64,000 nucleotides of DNA from a virus: IMG/VR virus record IMGVR_UViG_3300042691_032685, positions 1-64,000 of that record; one strand, 5' to 3'. The position numbers and the translations under genes are program-made. The notes under the pieces were generated by a model. The model did no database searches, was not told the DNA's origin, and saw only the letters and a list, made by a program, of their open reading frames with translations. Below are positions 41,219-49,896 of the stretch, in pieces (position 1 is the first letter of the stretch; each line of letters starts with the position of its first letter).

Positions 41219-42181
41219 TCACTCCATCACAAACAGCTTGTTTGCAACAACTTGAGGCTGGGCGTGATTCAGAAGACGCCAGGCGTTTGCAGGATCCACA
41301 TCCATTTGCTGCTTAAAGCTGCCCCAGAAATTCTCGGGCTGCTGAGGAGCAGAAGCAGAAGGAGGTGCAGGGAATTGGCCCAGCATGGGATTCACTGCTT
41401 CGGTGCGATAACCAGGGGTCTCCAGTTCAACTTCGCTCTCATACACAGGGTATGGACCTTCAGGACCGAAGAACTTCAGGGTGTAATCACTGAGGACATC
41501 GGGGTTGGTCAGGATCTCGTTATAAGCCAGGTTCTCTTGGTGCTCATTGACCGCAAACTCGGCATAGCCTTCGATCAGACCTTTGGCTTGAGTGCCCCAG
41601 GCAACTGCACTATCCAGCATATTTTCCAGCTGGAGGGCGTAGTTGTTGAGGATGGCTGGTGCTTCAACGCCGTACGCGCTTACCACGTGGCGGGTTTCGT
41701 TGCTCCACTGGAGCAGATTGGCTACGTCCTCCAACGAGGGATTCGAGGAGGTTGGGGAAGAGTTGGGCGAGTATGCCTGGTTGGCTTGCCAGGTCTGCTG
41801 AGCCGATTGTTGCGTAGCTGGGCTGGCTTGCTGGCCGTAGTTCGCCGGGGCGTACTGAATCGTCGGTGCTGACGGTTGACCCTGGAACGGGGATTGAACT
41901 GGTGCGCTCAGCAGGTTCACCACCTTGTTGAACGCCGATTCCCATGGGTTGCCCTGACTCTCCGATGGGGATTGGGGGGCGTACTGAGTAGGGGCGGATT
42001 GGTAGCTGGGGGCCGCCTGAGGTACTGCCTGGGGGTAGCTGGTACCCACCTGATACGCCACTGGAGCCTGAGCCGGAGCTGCTTGGTAGCTGCTGGGAGC
42101 CGGTGCCACGTAGCTGCTCGGAGCCACCGCTGCCGGAACTTGGCTCGTCTGTGGGATCGATTGGACGGTAGCGTCCTGCAT
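41219..42181 (-). CDS. Scaffolding-type protein (320 aa)
   Basis: The N-terminal 170 residues are Pro/Gln/Ala/Ser-rich and disordered; the rest is helical (LENMLDSAVAWGTQAKGLIE) and ends with a compact basic tail. Composition and place between portal and capsid fit a scaffold. Its AAAGGAGA ribosome site lies inside the portal gene, and its first 518 bases overlap the portal gene in another frame. Confidence 0.7.
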   Translation of the reverse strand: MQDATVQSIPQTSQVPAAVAPSSYVAPAPSSYQAAPAQAPVAYQVGTSYPQAVPQAAPSYQSAPTQYAPQSPSESQGNPWESAFNKVVNLLSAPVQSPFQGQPSAPTIQYAPANYGQQASPATQQSAQQTWQANQAYSPNSSPTSSNPSLEDVANLLQWSNETRHVVSAYGVEAPAILNNYALQLENMLDSAVAWGTQAKGLIEGYAEFAVNEHQENLAYNEILTNPDVLSDYTLKFFGPEGPYPVYESEVELETPGYRTEAVNPMLGQFPAPPSASAPQQPENFWGSFKQQMDVDPANAWRLLNHAQPQVVANKLFVME

Positions 42182-43928
42182 AACTCATCTCCTTTTGTAG
42201 AGCTTCTAATGTTCGATACAGATATGGCGTTAAATCCAATCTTGGATCCGCAGCCATCGGAAGATCCGGTGCTTGCGGGTGGGGAGTCTGCATCATTCCC
42301 CCCACTAGTTTAGCGAATGCGGAGTATGCACCCTGCAATTCGTTCACCATCCTGAACGGGAACCCAGATAACATCTCGGCCCGTTCCTCATCCGTCTTAG
42401 ACGGGAAGAGGTATTTCAGTGCTTCAATGCTATCAACACCTAATTCCTGCAAGTTTCTGACAACAATGGAGTTGTTCAAGATGTCCTGCGTGGAATCTTC
42501 GTATACGGGTCCCAGCCAACGCCAAAGAACCGTAATATCTCCGTCAGGAATAAGACCCATGACTCCTGGTGGAATCATTTGAGTCTCAATGCACGCCATC
42601 ATAATGCGCTTTAGTTTTTCGTTGTATTGATCTAATGCTTGCTCGTATGCAGTTTCAGCTTCCGGTGGGGCACCTGGCTCAAGATCCACTGGTTTTTCAA
42701 GTCCTGCAGCAGCTGCAAGTGTTGTCTTGAACAGCTGTTCTTCTTGATAAATAATTAGTTCAAGGCACCTACAAATGCCATGAGTGTAAATAGCATTTGC
42801 TTTTTTCTTAGATGTTGCAGACACACGTCCAAACAAGGACTTGTATTCTGTAGCGGTAACACCTGCGGAAATAGAAAGTTCGTCAACACCGCCAAGAGCT
42901 GTACGAATCTCTTCCCTGTATTGACGAGCAAACGCGTTTTGGTCGCCAGTGATTGCATCTGGGACGATGTAACCGACTCGGTCGTTAGGTTCCAGGTTTG
43001 CGATCACCCGTGGCACCCTGAGCTGTCCATCGACGCCACGACTGACGGGATCAGCCTTGAACATTGAACGGCTCAACGGTGCTGGACTCGTAAAGCCTGA
43101 GTTTGCAGCAATGGAAGGACGCTGAACAGAAACATCGCTTCCTGCTTCCATCAGGTCTGTTTTAGGACGAGAAGAAAGCAGTGTTGGATTCCCAAAGAAT
43201 GTGATGTTTTTGCGGATGGTACGCATCAAATCATCATGGGTGCAGATGTGATTAGCCATCGCATCAAACTCACCCACACCCTCGGTCGAGAAACCTTGTG
43301 GATTATTGAGAATCTCGACACAAGGAATGAAGCCAAGACTGTTTTTAAACTGACGAGTATTACCAGTTAATGCGTACGTTGGCATGTCGAATGACATCTC
43401 GCCATCCGAGTGCGTTTCTTCAATTTCTTGTGATTTAATTGACAGACGAATATAACGTTTTGCCCCAGGGCTATATGTGCTTTTAGTCCCTGTTAGGTTG
43501 GTTGTGTTTAACTGATCACCAAAACCCTGGCCCCGACGAACCTTGTAGCTATAGATAATGATTACTTCATCAAGCTCACCGTCAACGTTGTAGTACGTCC
43601 TGTACTCGTGTTCACGGAAGTAATAAAGTCTATAACTCTGCTTGGTTGGACGAATATAAAAAAGACCTTTGCCATCACAAAGGAAATACTCCCAGATGGA
43701 ATCAAGGCGTGTATCTAATTTGTTGTACTTGATAACACGGTCAAGAAAGTCTTTTCTCTGCGCACCAAAATTATCTTGAGACGGAAAGAACTCGACACCC
43801 TGACGTATGCCGAATAACTTCATCTGAGCAATATGCGATGCGACAACGCTGGTATCTACAACAATGTTGCTATCTTTATCAAGATAGGCATTGATGATCT
43901 CCTGTAGACGACCTTTTGCGTCGGACAT
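41664..43928 (-). CDS. Portal protein (754 aa)
   Basis: A long portal-like core: an N-terminal helical region, a beta wing (YRLYYFREHEYRTYYNVDGE), a VEILNNPQGFSTEGVGEFDA segment and a helical crown with ALGGVDELSISAGVTATEYK. The C-terminal about 170 residues are Gly/Ser/Pro-rich, poorly ordered, and read out of frame against the scaffold gene. The core would end near SYAGRYRPIDPTD. Forms the dodecameric DNA gate of the head. Confidence 0.82.
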   Translation of the reverse strand: MSDAKGRLQEIINAYLDKDSNIVVDTSVVASHIAQMKLFGIRQGVEFFPSQDNFGAQRKDFLDRVIKYNKLDTRLDSIWEYFLCDGKGLFYIRPTKQSYRLYYFREHEYRTYYNVDGELDEVIIIYSYKVRRGQGFGDQLNTTNLTGTKSTYSPGAKRYIRLSIKSQEIEETHSDGEMSFDMPTYALTGNTRQFKNSLGFIPCVEILNNPQGFSTEGVGEFDAMANHICTHDDLMRTIRKNITFFGNPTLLSSRPKTDLMEAGSDVSVQRPSIAANSGFTSPAPLSRSMFKADPVSRGVDGQLRVPRVIANLEPNDRVGYIVPDAITGDQNAFARQYREEIRTALGGVDELSISAGVTATEYKSLFGRVSATSKKKANAIYTHGICRCLELIIYQEEQLFKTTLAAAAGLEKPVDLEPGAPPEAETAYEQALDQYNEKLKRIMMACIETQMIPPGVMGLIPDGDITVLWRWLGPVYEDSTQDILNNSIVVRNLQELGVDSIEALKYLFPSKTDEERAEMLSGFPFRMVNELQGAYSAFAKLVGGMMQTPHPQAPDLPMAADPRLDLTPYLYRTLEALQKEMSYAGRYRPIDPTDEPSSGSGGSEQLRGTGSQQLPSSSGSGSSGVSGGYQLPPGSTSGGPQLPIRPYSVRPPIPIGESGQPMGIGVQQGGEPAERTSSIPVPGSTVSTDDSVRPGELRPASQPSYATIGSADLASQPGILAQLFPNLLESLVGGRSQSAPVEQRNPPRGKRVRR

Positions 43929-43963
43929 TACCTATTCCTCTTTTCTTTTAATGGTAGCAGTTT

Positions 43964-44296
43964 TCAGGAAACAAACTTGTTCTGAAAACCTGCTGGCATC
44001 TGACCTGCTTGTGGCCCCATGTAAAACTGTGCGTTATCAATAAGAGCTCCCGTATTGCCCATTGGAGCCATGCCGGGCATTCCTTGTGCTTGCTGAAAAG
44101 GGAATGTACCGTTCTTAAGCTGCTCCCGAACACGCTGGATATTTTCCTGCAGTTTTTGTCCTTGAGGAGTTTGTTGAAAACGTTCTTGGAAACGCTGTTG
44201 AATTTCAGCTTCTGGCATGAAATAACCAGGGCTACCAGCCATCAGAGTTTGTCCAGGTGCACCTGGAACATTGCTCTCGCCGTAATATCGAATCAT
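43964..44296 (-). CDS. Small head-associated protein sharing a capsid peptide (110 aa)
   Basis: A Gln-rich helix (EAEIQQRFQERFQQTPQGQK) followed by a Met/Gly/Pro-rich tail with DNAQFYMGPQAGQ. The nine residues FYMGPQAGQ are identical in the capsid protein. It lies just upstream of the portal. Possibly interacts at the same site as the capsid loop during assembly; function unknown. Confidence 0.65.
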   Translation of the reverse strand: MIRYYGESNVPGAPGQTLMAGSPGYFMPEAEIQQRFQERFQQTPQGQKLQENIQRVREQLKNGTFPFQQAQGMPGMAPMGNTGALIDNAQFYMGPQAGQMPAGFQNKFVS

Positions 44297-44316
44297 TGGT
44301 GTACCTCTAATCTTTT

Positions 44317-44323
44317 TATTTTA
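44317..44323 (-). promoter_or_regulatory. TAAAATA box, leftward (late-type)
   Basis: TAAAATAAAAAG on the minus strand, 21 bases before the start at 44296. Confidence 0.5.
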
Positions 44324-44431
44324 CTATTTATTTTCTTGCTCTTCTTGCTTTGGGGTAGGCTCTTGAGGATTGTTTTGTTCTTCTAAAAGCTTTTCCAGTA
44401 AAGACTGGGCTTTGGTTTGCGGATCTTCCAT
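44324..44431 (-). CDS. Acidic Gln-rich microprotein (35 aa)
   Basis: Reads MEDPQTKAQSLLEKLLEEQ and then PQEPTPKQEEQENK: one short amphipathic helix with a disordered tail. A TAGAATA box lies 20 bases upstream. Unknown role. Confidence 0.5.
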   Translation of the reverse strand: MEDPQTKAQSLLEKLLEEQNNPQEPTPKQEEQENK

Positions 44432-44450
44432 AAATCTAAGGCGTTGTTTT

Positions 44451-44457
44451 TATTCTA
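44451..44457 (-). promoter_or_regulatory. TAGAATA box, leftward (late-type)
   Basis: TAGAATAAAAAC on the minus strand, 20 bases before the start at 44431. Confidence 0.45.
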
Positions 44458-44464
44458 TAGCAAA

Positions 44465-46900
44465 TTATGGCTTGCCCTTATTGGCAATCTGATTCATAAC
44501 ATTGCCCCAATTGACACTCTTGCCTGCGTTGTTAATGGAGTTCAAGTAGTCCTGGAACAAACCGCCAATTACTTTTTGAGTCGCTTTAAAGACTTTTTCT
44601 TTATCCCATTGCTCTTCGTTTGTTGCTTTGATGCCAAGCAGTTTTGGATTGCGCTTTAAATAAGACTCAAACCAAACTGGGCCAGCGGATAGTACGCCTC
44701 CTCCCATGATTGTTTCACGTAATTGCGGGTTTGCAAAACGATGAGGAACCGGAACGCTATAAATACGATTCTGGCCGGGGATTAAAGTCGGCTTCCACCA
44801 AGGATAACGTTCTAAAGCTTGTTGAGCCAGATAAGAATCAATACTGCTTGACCCATACAGCCAAGAAACCATGTCTTCTACTTCCCCTGTAGATTTGTAA
44901 TATGGACCTCCACTCCACATACCACTTAAAATCCACTCCTTTTCTTCTAATGGACCTTCTTCAAAGGGGTAAGGAAGACCCATCTTGTCAAGGATTTTCG
45001 TCAGAAGATTTTGGGCACCTTTGGCTGCTTCTGTAAGACCACCTGTTAATGCATCTTTGGCTTGTGCTGCTGAATAAAGTGCTGGGATGGCGTATTTAAG
45101 AACTTGAGATAGACCTGTTAATACCTGTTTGGCAATCGTTTCTGGGCTGGCGCCAAGAGCAATATCAATTGCAAATTCCTTCCTGGGAATACCCAGTTGC
45201 TCCATCGCATCTAAAACATCAGAAGCGCCAGGGAGACCAGCAGCATCTACCTTATAAGAGCCGCCTTGTCCACGGTCAAACATGTACACGCCAGGTTTTC
45301 CGGTGTACTTACCATCTTTAATCGTTGGATTTCCGTCTTTATCTTTGGTATCTGTAATGCGCAAATTACCGTTTTGATCTTTATAAACAACCGCAGATTC
45401 TCCCATGGCCATTGCCACACGGTATTCATCACCACCAGAAGCGCCACCTAAATAAACAGTAACGGCTTCTCCTGGTTTGAGACCGTCAATCTTGCTTTTG
45501 TTTTGTGGCTGGCTTAATAATTTATCTAAACCAAAAAGGAATGGAAGGCCTACATCAGCCTCCGTGACCATATCTTTACCACTGTTAGTTAAATAATTCG
45601 TAAACCAAGTTGCTGGTTCACCTGTGACAACATTCAATTGATCAAGACCCTGACCCAATCTGTCACCGATTGGTTTTATGTAATTGCTCCAGACATTACT
45701 GACAGAAGAGCCAAGGCCGGTCAATCCGTTTAAATAACCGCCTGTCTGCATCACAAAGTCAGACAAGAAAGAGGTTGCTGCTTTTTCTCTTTCTTCCTTT
45801 GGTAAAGAAGAAAAGGCAGATGTGGCTACATTGGCAACCTTATCAATTGTTTTGTCATCTGCTAAAGCTGTATCTGCAACAGATGAATTGAACCGTTGAA
45901 TATCGTTGGCAGGAGCATTGACACTTTGTTGGATGCTCTGCTTCATTGCAGTAACACCCGTAAGGTTCTCTAAGTTTTGCTGAGAAGAAGTTGAAAGCTG
46001 AGAGATATTGATAGGAAGTGGGTTTGATTTAACCGGAGTGATAGATGTCGCCTGTGCTTCAAGTTTGCCAGTAGACGCTGGAGCAGAGACGGCAGTAACA
46101 GAAGAAGGTTGGAAATAAGATTGCTCAACCTTCGTGTCATTAACAGCGGTAGTGTATTTATCCGTGTTAGCAAGAGAAGAACTTCCAGCTTGCTGTGCGG
46201 CAGCAATCGCTTGACTCTGTGCGTTACCAATATTTTGCTTGAACGTATCGTAAATGGTCGGTGCAGAAGCAGATGCAACAACTGGCTTGCCAAGTAGATT
46301 GCTTAAGCTTGATTGCGCACCTCCTTGAATTGATTTGGAAATATCTCCAATATATTGATCAAGAAATTTTGTTGAGGGGGCTCCAGGTTGTGGCGCTGCT
46401 TCTGTCGCTACTGTTGCAGAAGGGGTAGGTTGAGTAGATAAATCCTGAAGAGATTGACCAAAATAAGTCTTGGTTTGTTCCTCCAGAGTTTTGTAAGCTT
46501 CCGTATCAGTTGGGGTTTCCTGAGCCGTCTGCTTTAATTCCTGCAGAACTTCTTGCTGTTTCTGTTGGGCGCCTTGCTGGAGACTGCCAAGAAGCCCGCC
46601 CAGGAGGGATTGAGCACCTGAAACAGACGAACCCTTCTCAGCCTTAATTTCTTGCGTGGGTTGAGTTTCAATTGCCGTCAGAAGATCAGACTTGGTTTCC
46701 TCTTTGACAACAGGCGTCTCTTCTGAAACGTATTTATCCAGGAAAGCGGTAGGTGTTTCCTTGGGCTCTGTCGTTTTTGCTTCAGTGGTTGTAGTTGTGG
46801 TTTCTTTATCTTCTTCTGTCTTTTTAGTAGGTACAACAATATCTTCTTCGTCATCCGCACCAGAAACGTAATTATCTAAAAACGCTGTTGCGGTCGCCAT
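44465..46900 (-). CDS. Large internal virion protein with TxFLDxY repeats (811 aa)
   Basis: The N-terminal 170 residues are disordered and acidic and carry three copies of a short motif: TAFLDNYVS, TAFLDKYVS and TKFLDQYIG. Helical and low-complexity segments follow, with an ordered beta region (GEAVTVYLGGASGGDEYRVA) and a C-terminal tryptophan-rich part (LERYPWWKPTLIPGQ). Size and place match an ejection or tail-tube protein. No catalytic motif seen. Confidence 0.65.
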   Translation of the reverse strand: MATATAFLDNYVSGADDEEDIVVPTKKTEEDKETTTTTTEAKTTEPKETPTAFLDKYVSEETPVVKEETKSDLLTAIETQPTQEIKAEKGSSVSGAQSLLGGLLGSLQQGAQQKQQEVLQELKQTAQETPTDTEAYKTLEEQTKTYFGQSLQDLSTQPTPSATVATEAAPQPGAPSTKFLDQYIGDISKSIQGGAQSSLSNLLGKPVVASASAPTIYDTFKQNIGNAQSQAIAAAQQAGSSSLANTDKYTTAVNDTKVEQSYFQPSSVTAVSAPASTGKLEAQATSITPVKSNPLPINISQLSTSSQQNLENLTGVTAMKQSIQQSVNAPANDIQRFNSSVADTALADDKTIDKVANVATSAFSSLPKEEREKAATSFLSDFVMQTGGYLNGLTGLGSSVSNVWSNYIKPIGDRLGQGLDQLNVVTGEPATWFTNYLTNSGKDMVTEADVGLPFLFGLDKLLSQPQNKSKIDGLKPGEAVTVYLGGASGGDEYRVAMAMGESAVVYKDQNGNLRITDTKDKDGNPTIKDGKYTGKPGVYMFDRGQGGSYKVDAAGLPGASDVLDAMEQLGIPRKEFAIDIALGASPETIAKQVLTGLSQVLKYAIPALYSAAQAKDALTGGLTEAAKGAQNLLTKILDKMGLPYPFEEGPLEEKEWILSGMWSGGPYYKSTGEVEDMVSWLYGSSSIDSYLAQQALERYPWWKPTLIPGQNRIYSVPVPHRFANPQLRETIMGGGVLSAGPVWFESYLKRNPKLLGIKATNEEQWDKEKVFKATQKVIGGLFQDYLNSINNAGKSVNWGNVMNQIANKGKP

Positions 46901-46925
46901 TATTACATCGAGATTTAAGTATTTT

Positions 46926-46932
46926 TATTCTA
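46926..46932 (-). promoter_or_regulatory. TAGAATA box, leftward (late-type)
   Basis: TAGAATAAAAAT on the minus strand, 26 bases before the start at 46900. Confidence 0.45.
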
Positions 46933-47112
46933 CTCTTCTACAACCATGTATCCTGCTGGGTCACTGACTTTGGAAATGACAATGCCTTCTCCTCGTACAT
47001 CCCAATTCAGAACATCACCTTCCTGCCAGCCAAGCTCTTCGATGATCTCGTCTGGAAAAACAATGAATTGATCTCCGTTTTCGTCCTCTTGGACTTCAAG
47101 GATATAACTCAT
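46930..47112 (-). CDS. AbrB/SpoVT-like swapped-hairpin protein (60 aa)
   Basis: YILEVQEDENGDQFIVFPDE and IIEELGWQEGDVLNWDV match the AbrB/MazE fold that binds DNA as a dimer. Very acidic for a DNA binder, so protein binding is possible. Start overlaps the stop of the next-upstream gene by ATGA. Confidence 0.7.
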   Translation of the reverse strand: MSYILEVQEDENGDQFIVFPDEIIEELGWQEGDVLNWDVRGEGIVISKVSDPAGYMVVEE

Positions 47113-47411
47113 TTTGACTCAAGTAATTTCTCCATTAGCTTATCAAGCTTATTATTGATTTGATTAAAATTATCATGCATCTGTTGAATTTCTCTTAAGA
47201 AGTCAACTTTAAGGACGTACTCCAACGGCATTCGTTTTAGATCGTCTTCCAAAATGTCAATCCTTCTTTTCTGAGAACCAATATAATTAAAAGCTTGTTG
47301 GATTTGGTCGTTTTGCCTGCCGAGGATTTTTCCGGCTACCCAACTGCCACCGGTAACAGCGGATACTACGGCTGTCAAGCCGATTGCAATGTATTCGGGT
47401 CCCACGTCCAA
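47109..47411 (-). CDS. Membrane-anchored coiled-coil protein (about 98-100 aa)
   Basis: An N-terminal membrane span (IAIGLTAVVSAVTGGSWVAG) and a long charged coiled coil (MHDNFNQINNKLDKLMEKLL). Topology recalls holins of the pinholin or spanin type. The frame opens with TTG at 47411, with a GTG two codons later; neither has a good ribosome site. Coupled to the AbrB-like gene. Confidence 0.6.
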   Translation of the reverse strand: MDVGPEYIAIGLTAVVSAVTGGSWVAGKILGRQNDQIQQAFNYIGSQKRRIDILEDDLKRMPLEYVLKVDFLREIQQMHDNFNQINNKLDKLMEKLLESK

Positions 47412-47434
47412 AAAGCTTTTTTCTAATTCTAAAA

Positions 47435-48961
47435 TCAGTAATCAATATGCAATTGTCCTTTTCTCATTAAACCGGTAATTAACCAGACCAACGCATCAAC
47501 ACAGTCGTCGTGACTACTCACGCCAAAGTTTGTCATCTCTTCAAACATGGCTGTGAAATTACGATAACGATTAAAGAGAACTTTACGTTCTTCAAATAAA
47601 CCCATCACACCACGGAAACGTGCGAGCTTATCGGAGCGGAAGCCTTTGACTGGATGCCAGATCAAATTCCATAGGCCTTCACCGTTTAGGCAGACGCGCC
47701 TGAAGTCTGCTTCAAGGGATGCCTGGTACTGAACTGCCTCACTCCAGATATCGCACGTTGAATGGGTTGGATAATACAAGCCGTTTTCATCCTTGCCAAG
47801 GATGGACCAGTCATTTAAAAGTTCTTTGAGTTGATCAAGTTTCTCAAGGTTACCCATGACGCGAATGCGCCTGTAATCAATGATGTGAATCTGATCTCCT
47901 ATCCTTCCGCCAAGCACCATCACGGTGTAATCATTCTTCTCTTTAGTACCAGCAGATAAGTCAACTCCTACTCCAAGAGCATCAAACTCAGTTGAAATTT
48001 CTGCTTTAACGATAAGTTCAGGCGCAAGCGACAACTCGTTTTGCCTGATGACTTGATTCATGTACTGGAAAGAAAAAGCAATCGGTGCCTGCCGTTTCTT
48101 TTCCTTGAGGTAATCAAGCGACCACATCTCAGGCCAATAAGACGTTTCTTCCCCTGTCTTGGGATCATTCAAGATGGCAGAAAGAACAATCTGCTGCCAA
48201 TTGTTTTGTTCGTTGAACGTTGTTGCATGAATATCGTCATGCCTGAAGCGAGTACCAAGACAGATAGCCCTGGCGCCTTCAAACATAGTTGGTGCAATAA
48301 CTGCGTTCCAGTTCTCCTGCATTTGTTTACGAATGTCTGGGTTCGCAATATCAGCTGCAGATTTAATTGCGTCATCAATCATGACAAGATGAGAACGCTT
48401 GGATGTCACAGAACCTTTAAGGCCTGCAGCGCACAAAGTAAATTGTTCCTCACCTGTGGTATCAATGCCAGCAAATTTATGGTCAATTGACCAGTACTCA
48501 TTGCTGGTTACATTTTTTAGCAACCTTACCTTGGGAAAGACTTCTTGATACCGTTTGCTTTCAATAATGCGTTTAATTGTTGCTGATTTAGAACGTGCAA
48601 TATCAACCGTATAAGACAGATAAAGAATCTGCAGAGGCTTCTGGGCATGTGTATGGATACCAATAGCCCATGCTGTCAATAAACCCAAGACTGTGGACTT
48701 TGCCGACCCACGAGGTGCGAGAAGATCAACGTTTGGTCCAGCAATCTTAATAAGGCAACTACTATCTTCTTCAGTTACAAAATGCCTATGCCAATGTTTA
48801 TGATGATTGGCAGGAGGTTTATCCGCCACGTATTCACAAAAGAAGCCAAAGTCATCGCGTGCGCGTTGGATGCTTTCGGCGTTCTTTGCTGGACGTAACT
48901 GTTGTCTTTGTGCCGCTGCCCTAGCATTACGACGGTATGCAAGGTGTTGATAAGCAGGCAC
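47435..48961 (-). CDS. terL: Terminase large subunit
   Basis: A 508-residue packaging motor. Walker A at 82-90 (APRGSAKST), Walker B at 191-198 (HLVMIDDA), a coupling-type segment CLGTRFRHDD, then the RNase H-like nuclease with D334 (GVGVDLSAG), a middle acidic residue, and D488/D491 in SSHDDCVDAL. Cuts and pumps DNA into the prohead. GTG start at 48961. The preceding gene 49360-49896 is the likely small subunit. Confidence 0.95.
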   Translation of the reverse strand: MPAYQHLAYRRNARAAAQRQQLRPAKNAESIQRARDDFGFFCEYVADKPPANHHKHWHRHFVTEEDSSCLIKIAGPNVDLLAPRGSAKSTVLGLLTAWAIGIHTHAQKPLQILYLSYTVDIARSKSATIKRIIESKRYQEVFPKVRLLKNVTSNEYWSIDHKFAGIDTTGEEQFTLCAAGLKGSVTSKRSHLVMIDDAIKSAADIANPDIRKQMQENWNAVIAPTMFEGARAICLGTRFRHDDIHATTFNEQNNWQQIVLSAILNDPKTGEETSYWPEMWSLDYLKEKKRQAPIAFSFQYMNQVIRQNELSLAPELIVKAEISTEFDALGVGVDLSAGTKEKNDYTVMVLGGRIGDQIHIIDYRRIRVMGNLEKLDQLKELLNDWSILGKDENGLYYPTHSTCDIWSEAVQYQASLEADFRRVCLNGEGLWNLIWHPVKGFRSDKLARFRGVMGLFEERKVLFNRYRNFTAMFEEMTNFGVSSHDDCVDALVWLITGLMRKGQLHIDY

Positions 48962-48991
48962 GGTATTAGGTATTCAATATGTTATTGAATA

Positions 48992-49342
48992 CTACATTAC
49001 TTTTCGTCGGAACGGGTTTTCTTCTGTTCCTGGTACTTGCGAGCCTTGTCTAAAGCGGCCTTGCGCTTCTCCTTGTCCGACATCTCGCTGCCGTCCTCGT
49101 TCTTGGCCTCCTTCTTCTTGAAGTGCTCCAGGAGCTCCGGCGGCATTTTGTTCTTGCTCATTTTGTTTCTTATTACGAAGTGCGTTTAATACGCTTGCTC
49201 CTTCAGAAGCCGAACCCGCCATCGGCGATGCAGAGGGATCAAATCCTTTACGTCGGTTCCTTTGAAGCTGTTGCACCAGCCCCATAAGGCCTCCCGCTAG
49301 GCGTTCATCTCCTGCTGGTATTGCCGGTAGATTAGGATTCAT
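48992..49342 (-). CDS. Hypothetical Arg/Gln/Gly-rich protein (116 aa)
   Basis: The N-terminal half (LAGGLMGLVQQLQRNRRKGF) looks like a natural protein; the C-terminal half is Gln/Gly/Arg-rich and may reflect the other frame, which holds a nested gene. Ends five bases before that nested gene does. Virion role inferred from place. Confidence 0.5.
   Translation of the reverse strand: MNPNLPAIPAGDERLAGGLMGLVQQLQRNRRKGFDPSASPMAGSASEGASVLNALRNKKQNEQEQNAAGAPGALQEEGGQERGRQRDVGQGEAQGRFRQGSQVPGTEENPFRRKVM
48997..49161 (-). CDS. Nested basic small protein (54 aa)
   Basis: Lies wholly inside the 48992-49342 gene in another frame. Reads MSKNKMPPELLEHFKKKEAK and DKEKRKAALDKARKYQEQKK: charged helices of a type I recall from other cyanophages. 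An in-frame TAA lies just upstream and no strong ribosome site is seen. Its codons prefer AAG and GAG. Confidence 0.6.
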   Translation of the reverse strand: MSKNKMPPELLEHFKKKEAKNEDGSEMSDKEKRKAALDKARKYQEQKKTRSDEK

Positions 49343-49359
49343 TACTAACTAACTCTAAC

Positions 49360-49896
49360 TTAACCTTCTTCAAATTGAATTTTAGCCCAGACACTCATTG
49401 AAGCTTCTTCAAGAGGAATTTCAATTGGATCGTCTTTAAAGATGAGCATTAATTCGCGGATAGATCGGTCTGCCCCAGCCAGGAGCAAGCCTTTCTTGTC
49501 GCGTCCAGAAGTGAATTGTTCAATCTGAGCAATCGTCCCACGAAGCTCTTTTTGCATGGAAGCAATACGAGCGACGCCTGCATCACGTTTAACAACACCG
49601 TTATCTACGTCTTCACGTAGCTTACGGATGTCCTCTTGCATTTCATCGATTTCATACAAGAGTGTTTTCCTGTGATCAGGTTTTGGATACCTTTCTTTAA
49701 TCCATAACTCACATGGAATGATGCTACCTCTATACCCAAGGAAACGGGCATAAAGATAACACTCAATAAATGAGTAAGTATCTTCGGCAAAGACAAGGAA
49801 AGCTTCCTGTTCAGCAGCTGTTAAGTTATCGACCCACTGGTCAAATAACTCAATATCGATACGCTCGTTGGGCCTGACCGTAGTCTCTGGCTTCAT
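49360..49896 (-). CDS. Probable terminase small subunit (178 aa)
   Basis: N-terminal helical region with FDQWVDNLTAAEQEAFLVF and ELWIKERYPKPDHRK, then a coiled coil (IDEMQEDIRKLREDVDNG) suited to ring oligomers. Two genes upstream of the large terminase. ATG at 49896 is chosen; the frame is open to a GTG at 49980. The call rests on order and shape, not on a family match. Confidence 0.55.
   Translation of the reverse strand: MKPETTVRPNERIDIELFDQWVDNLTAAEQEAFLVFAEDTYSFIECYLYARFLGYRGSIIPCELWIKERYPKPDHRKTLLYEIDEMQEDIRKLREDVDNGVVKRDAGVARIASMQKELRGTIAQIEQFTSGRDKKGLLLAGADRSIRELMLIFKDDPIEIPLEEASMSVWAKIQFEEG

Noticed and set aside
45970-46297. Leu/Ser-rich open frames opposite and beside the 811-residue gene
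   Set aside because: Composition follows from the Ser/Gln/Thr-rich coding strand; no start signals.
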